This document shows positions 60,272 to 64,000 of a DNA stretch of 64,000 nt, piece after piece; the first letter of the stretch is position 1, and the number at the start of each line of letters is the position of its first letter. The DNA is taken from the NCBI RefSeq assembly GCF_040807025.1, contig NC_090981.1, forward strand, positions 6,646,501 to 6,710,500, read 5' to 3'. The translations under genes were made by a program, and so were the position numbers. Under the pieces are notes generated by a model, which was given only the letters and a program-made list of their open reading frames with translations, had not been told where the DNA came from and ran no database searches. The stretch is from Struthio camelus. Lineage: Eukaryota > Chordata > Aves > Struthioniformes > Struthionidae.

Positions 60272-60328
60272 TTTGTTTTTTTTTTTTACTTCTTTTTACT
60301 TTTTTTTTTACTTTACTTTTTTTTTTTT
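60272..60328 (-). repeat. A-rich filler inside ERV-B RT
   Basis: About 57 bp of A runs separated by GT (units like AAAAGT on the - strand). It separates the RT fingers part, which ends at HLLSSL, from sequence just before the YMDD box. It occupies the place of the RT palm segment that contains motif A. It looks like slippage- or repair-generated filler rather than retroviral sequence. Confidence 0.8.
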
Positions 60329-60675
60329 AATGAACTAAGTAAGTGCCACCCTCGGGGAAGCATTGTTGGCATGGGTAAACCCGGTTGTAGGGCTCCCATA
60401 GCTTGCAGTACGGCGTTGACGTGCCGTAAATCGTGTAACAGTCTCCATTTTCCTTTTCTTTTTTTTGAATTAACAAAAATAGGTGTATTCCAGGGGCTCA
60501 ATGACGGGCGAAGGTGACCCGCCTCCAATTGCTCTTTCACAAGTTGGTGAGCTATTTCCAGCCGCTCTTCCTTAAGGGGCCACTGTTCCATCCACACTGG
60601 CTCATCAGTGAGCCAAGTCAAGCGAATTATGGGCGGCATTTGTTGCGGCTCCACACCTCCAGTGACCCCTACCAA
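60329..60675 (-). pseudogene. ERV-B pol: RT N-terminal (fingers) part
   Basis: Open from about 60675 in the -1 frame relative to protease. It contains the RT fingers region with the conserved W-P-L and LLHDLR blocks and ends in Lys codons of the A-rich filler (stop at 60313). The overlap of a few bases with the end of the protease frame is the alpharetrovirus gag-pol layout, where pol is reached by a -1 ribosomal shift. A U5 run (ATTTTTGG, about 60673-60680) lies there but is not a textbook slippery heptamer. Confidence 0.85.
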
Positions 60676-61112
60676 AAATCCGTTGTCAGTCTGACACCCA
60701 TCTGTCCGAGGATGTTGTGCCCCAACAGTCCTTGGAGGTCAGGTGGCAGGGGCAATATAAATGGCTTACAAGCGATACTCTGTCCATCTGGGCAGGTCAG
60801 AAGTATTAAATTCTTGCTTTGTTTTGTGGCAGAACTACCTCCTACCCCTGCAATGCTGGTGCCTGCGTGTTCCATTGGCCACCGTAACAACTGCCCGCTT
60901 AACGCAGATGTCGGTCCGTACTCATCAAAGGCTTTCTTCAGCCTTTCAATTATTTTCCAATCAAAGGGTTCCCATTTCTGGCCCCCTCCTCCTCCGTCCG
61001 CAACCACCGGAAACGCACTTAGTCCTTCCTCGAAAGGAATGCCTTCCAGAACGAGCGCTTTCTGAAGCGTAGTCGTCCACCGACCTGGCTCCAGACGCAC
61101 TGTCGCGCCCTC
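60669..61112 (-). pseudogene. ERV-B gag-pro: capsid N-terminus fused to protease C-terminus
   Basis: A frame of about 147 codons between the stop at 61113-61115 and the stop at 60669-60671. The first part is capsid-like (FPVVADGGG, then WEPFDWKII). At about 60895-60905 it changes without loss of frame to the protease flap and C-terminus (GVGGSS, later [11 protein letters not shown]). The rest of capsid, the nucleocapsid with its zinc knuckles and the protease N-terminus with its catalytic DSG/DTG are gone. Protease is read in the gag frame, as in alpharetroviruses. Confidence 0.85.
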
Positions 61113-61115
61113 TCA

Positions 61116-61310
61116 GTGTAACGGCGCAGAGCTCGCTGCTGGCGGAGCAGGGGCTGGCCCGAACGGAGACTCCCACACCCCGCCCGCTCGTCTGTCAGCT
61201 TGTCCGGTCGAGCTGGTTCCCTGCAGACACGGCCCCCTCCCTCCCGGCAAAGGAGGGGCCATGGGTGGTGGCCAGAGGAACGGGGCGTCCAGGGGCGGAG
61301 CAGATGGCAC
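61116..61310 (-). pseudogene. ERV-B gag: proline-rich segment in shifted frame
   Basis: Proline-rich frame (APPL, then WPPPM, then APPLPGG) lying between the matrix frame and the capsid piece. It is in the same frame as the capsid-protease piece but separated from it by TGA at 61113-61115. It is reached from matrix only across the G10 run (C10 on the - strand) at 61330-61339. Proline-rich stretches between matrix and capsid are common in retroviral Gag and often hold budding motifs. Confidence 0.65.
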
Positions 61311-62037
61311 AGCTGGGAGGGGCGGTGGAGGGGGGGGGGTTGTCCTTTTCTTTCAACTGTTCTTGTTCTAATTTTAACCTCTGCATCGCCTGAGACAGAT
61401 GTTTAATCACCTGTTCCAATTCCTCGCTCCGATGCGCGACTCCGAAGGGCTTTTGTTTTTCTTTATCGCCCTCTGACCGTTCCGCCTCCTGATCTGTCAC
61501 TACGGCCTGTTTTTCTTTATCCTCCCCCGGGACCTCCTCACAGATCGGAGACCCCTTCGAATCACCAGCCTCCCCGTTCATGGTCTGTGGGCAGCGATCC
61601 TGCCCTGTTGAGAACAACTGCTTCAACGCCTGTACTGAGCTGGCTGGCTTTGCCATCATGCCACGACAGCCCACCGGCACCACAGGCGCTGCAAAGAGTT
61701 CACTCTGTTCACTTGCACTAGTGGCTAGAGCCAAAGCTCCAGCTGCGGTTTTTTCTGCCCGCATAGCTGTTACTGTTTCTTTGATGAGGTGCCAAGGGCC
61801 TATAAGGTCCTTTGCCCCCTCTTCTCCATTGCCAACGGCAGTCCATATCTCTTCTTTTACCGCGTCCCAGGTGGAGTCCTTAAACAACTCGCCCGTACAC
61901 TGCAACACGCCCGCGCGCCAGCCAAAATCCACTAGGGCGGAAATGTCCTTTTCTGCGCTCTTTGAAGTTTTCCCTCTCTTAGAGAGGACCCGCCAAAGCA
62001 AACGTGCTATGGCTTCCGGCTCCTCCTTTGAGCCCAT
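61195..62037 (-). pseudogene. ERV-B gag: matrix region, 280 codons
   Basis: The frame starts at the ATG at 62037 (a GTG 17 codons upstream is part of the splice donor and is not a likely start). The product begins MGSKEE. The first 110 or so residues resemble alpharetrovirus-type matrix (KRGKTSKS and STWDAV blocks), followed by an Ala-rich and then a charged Glu/Lys segment with a Leu-rich helix (EELEQVIKHL). After the poly(C) run the frame leaves normal Gag and ends at 61195. It is the longest single Gag product the element can make and could still bind membrane. There is no frame-intact capsid or nucleocapsid. Confidence 0.85.
61330..61339 (-). repeat. C10 homopolymer in ERV-B gag
   Basis: Ten consecutive G on the + strand. 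Matrix sequence upstream and proline-rich sequence downstream are in different frames, and the switch maps to this run. It could be a true slippage mutation, a recoding site or a length error in the assembly. Confidence 0.75.
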
Positions 62038-62082
62038 CTCCCTCGGCTCCTGCACGTAGGCAGCCCTGCCCGTTCCGGCAGC

Positions 62083-62088
62083 ACTCAC
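62083..62088 (-). promoter_or_regulatory. Candidate 5' splice site in ERV-B leader
   Basis: AG followed by GTGAGT, a strong donor consensus, about 46 bp before the gag ATG. Retroviruses use a leader donor to make spliced env RNA. With env reduced to a stump, its use here is uncertain. Confidence 0.55.
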
Positions 62089-62213
62089 CTCTTCCAGTGA
62101 GTCGTTGACGTGCGCACACCTTATTTTTTCCTGCCGAGGTCCTCTACTCCCCCGCAGTCGCCTTCCCTCCGCTGCAGACCCGTCGTCAAAGGAATCACGT
62201 CGTTCATCAAAGT

Positions 62214-62231
62214 ATCATGTCGGGGTCACCA
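62214..62231 (-). other. Primer binding site of ERV-B, tRNA-Trp type
   Basis: On the - strand TGGTGACCCCGACATGAT begins 2 bases after the 5' LTR. It matches the tRNA-Trp primer site used by avian leukosis/sarcoma viruses except for one base (A for G at position 14, a CpG to CpA change). A usable 18-base primer site next to the LTR means reverse transcription could still be primed. Confidence 0.88.
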
Positions 62232-62233
62232 CT

Positions 62234-62661
62234 TGCAGTCGGAAATTCAGCGACGCCTCCCCGGAGTAGAAGGAAGGTCAGAGTCATTCAATATGAATTA
62301 ATGCTCTTTATTATAGCGTCTGCACAGCAGCCCCGAAGCTTTCCCCCTAGTGATCTTTTATTTCCCCCCGAGCTATCACGCGCCACTTCCAGTGCTTAGA
62401 TTGGTTAGGTCCCCTTGTCCACGCGCATCTTCCATCAGCCCGATTGGTCTGGTCACTCAGTTCATGAGCTATCTGTTGTTTCATTCCGCTTACTCTGTGA
62501 CCTCCAAATCCAGATCCAGGCGGCGAATTCAGGCGTGTTATCTACTTGCTGTTGCTCAGGCGGCTAAGGTTACTCTAAGTCAAACACAGAGTCAGCGTAT
62601 TTCAATCACAGGGTTAGCGTATTCATAGTGCCCCAATTCCATTAACCATACTTCCACCTCA
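62234..62661 (-). repeat. ERV-B 5' LTR
   Basis: 428 bp, identical by eye to 58263-58690. It contains two CCAAT boxes (complement at 62399-62404 and 62442-62447), a TATA-like element (complement about 62355-62363) and AATAAA (complement at 62307-62312). As the 5' copy it would be the promoter of the proviral RNA, reading toward lower coordinates. Confidence 0.96.
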
Positions 62662-62667
62662 GACACC
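62662..62667 (-). repeat. Target site duplication of ERV-B (GACACC), 5' LTR side
   Basis: Exact copy of 58257-58262, directly flanking the TG end of the 5' LTR. Confidence 0.92.
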
Positions 62668-64000
62668 ATCTGAACTTTTCCCAGAAGAGCCTAGAGAGGA
62701 AAGAACGTCAGTCAGCTGTTCTTTAGACCTTAGAGAACGGCTTGATCCAAGTCACTGGATGATCAAGAGATTGTTGGGAAGTGGACTTGTGTTGAAATTC
62801 AATGATTTTTTTGCAAGATTCAGCCTCACGAGCTGTAAGCTTGTGATGTCTCCAAATTATGTGCTTGCCTTTCTTTCTCCCTTTGCTACAAATGAATTCA
62901 ATAATCTTATCTATTCCTGTAGCAAACTGGCAAAGATTTTATTTTTTAAGAAACTTTAGTTTGGATTATTTTTATTTTACTAGATGAGATATGCATAAGT
63001 GAAACTAGTTTGATAAATTATAAGTGTGAATGAAGAAGCGAGTGCAAATATAATAATGCCTACTGCAGAAATAATCCATTTCCCCTTAGCAAAAAATTTC
63101 AGCAACTTAGTCATCAGTGAGTGCAACTGCTCAGTAAACAAGAAAGTGTTTTTGCTTCCCTAAAGCATCTTTTTTGCCTTGTGGTATAGGGTGGGTCTGC
63201 AGCTAAAGTTCAAAGTTGAAATGTAGCTTTCTCCAATAATTAGCATCAATCCATCTGCCACTCACATGATTCTACAGCTTACCATCACTATCCAGAGTGC
63301 TTAACATAGCTAAGAGAAGTCATCTGAAAACTGAAAAAAAAGAAAAAGATAACAGAAGAAAGCTTGCTCTGGTTACTAAAATTCTTGTTCAAGTAACATG
63401 CAATACAATGTGATATTACATATAGGAGAATATTGTATGTATATAAAGCCTCTTCCAAGGGAATTCACTTAATTTCAATAACTAAATCTTTTAAAATAAT
63501 TTCTGTTTCCAAAAATTGTGTTTACTGATATCACAACAACACCATGGTAGGAATTTCTAGTTAAAGTTCTTACCTCTGCCCCTTACCACTATCCACTTCT
63601 CTGTTACCTCTTCCTTTAATATGCCATTTCTATTATCCTCCATGGTGTATTTTTATTCTAAAGAGTAAAGCATATTTACTAGCTCTGAGTTTTTTTGTAG
63701 ATAATTTGATTTTATATTTAGTCATGAAAGAGGACATCTTCTTTTCTAAAGAAAACAGTTTTATTATATGTAATTTACCATATACCTTAAAGAAAAATCA
63801 AATGTTGGTCAAACTGTTCATATTTAAAACAAAAATCTCTTTGTGGACCAGTAGGTAGATGATTGGCCAGTTTGAATAGAAAGTGACACATATCAGAAGA
63901 AGCAAATGTTCCTAGGACTTTAGAAGACACAAATAATTTTTTGAATTATTTCACAAGTATCTCATCACAGTCAGAAAAAAAAAGAAAGACACAGAATCCA
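62668..64000. other. Intergenic DNA, nothing recognised
   Basis: AT-rich sequence with short A-rich runs (near 63335 and 63977). The longest open frame has 66 codons and no domain. Confidence 0.6.

Larger units (their letters stand above)
58263..62661 (-). mobile_element. Endogenous retrovirus ERV-B, young, deleted, alpharetrovirus-like
   Basis: A 4399-bp provirus on the - strand: 5' LTR (62661-62234), primer site, leader with splice donor, gag, protease, pol, a short env piece, polypurine tract, 3' LTR (58690-58263). The two 428-bp LTRs are identical by eye and the 6-bp target duplication is perfect. Matrix sequence, protease placed in the gag frame, a tRNA-Trp-type primer site and SU-like env N-terminus all point to the alpharetrovirus/EAV group of birds. 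All coding regions are shortened, and the total is about 3 kb less than a complete member. Cis signals are intact. The pattern recalls defective avian elements such as ART-CH; that kinship is an inference. Confidence 0.95.

Noticed and set aside
60514-61065. 183-codon + strand frame over ERV-B (also 59057-59401, 61580-62059)
   Set aside because: It lies antisense to recognisable protease, RT and gag sequence and has no domain of its own.
58263-62661. Direct repeats as a CRISPR array
   Set aside because: Two long repeats 4 kb apart with retroviral termini, primer site and coding sequence between them are LTRs.
1-64000. tRNA, rRNA or snRNA genes
   Set aside because: No A-box/B-box pair with a cloverleaf-compatible layout and no conserved rRNA or snRNA block was seen on either strand by eye. 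A covariance-model scan could still find a decayed copy.

Overview
The window is nuclear DNA of a bird. It is AT-rich, CpG-poor and almost free of genes. Every sequence recognised with confidence is a retroelement: six CR1 LINE copies (the dominant avian LINE, with its typical 3' end) and two endogenous retroviruses (ERVs). One of these resembles alpharetroviruses and has a tRNA-Trp-type primer site. The species cannot be fixed from the sequence. No host exon, tRNA, rRNA or CRISPR array was recognised.

Layout. CR1 copy 1 (about 1033-5240, +) is close to full length, with ORF1 (zinc-knuckle-like, coiled coil, SGNH esterase) and ORF2 (AP endonuclease plus reverse transcriptase) broken by only a few lesions. 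CR1 copy 2 (about 7553-9617, +) is 5'-truncated. CR1 copy 3 (about 22965-26956, +) has a long 5' UTR and a large internal deletion. A provirus with 785- and 928-bp LTRs (28822-32816, +, called ERV-A here) keeps env remnants but no recognisable gag or pol. CR1 copies 4 (34777-35166, +), 5 (39978-40580, -) and 6 (about 46418-47127, +) are fragments. A probable solo LTR lies at about 51512-52447. A second provirus (58263-62661, -, called ERV-B) has two 428-bp LTRs that are identical by eye, a 6-bp target duplication, primer site, polypurine tract and shortened gag, pro, pol and env. The rest is single-copy-looking intergenic DNA with a few microsatellites.

Most notable. ERV-B looks very young, yet it has lost most of capsid and nucleocapsid, half of protease, RT motif A, RNase H, half of integrase and nearly all of env, while every cis signal is kept. 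That is the structure of a non-autonomous retroviral element moved by helper proteins. ERV-A shows the opposite kind of asymmetry: its 5' LTR is CpG-rich with an intact TATA box and no poly(A) signal, whereas its 3' LTR is CpG-depleted with a weakened TATA and an intact AATAAA. That is what a promoter LTR and a terminator LTR of a retained transcription unit would look like.

All alignments were made by eye between copies inside the window. Percent identities, ages and family names need a database search.
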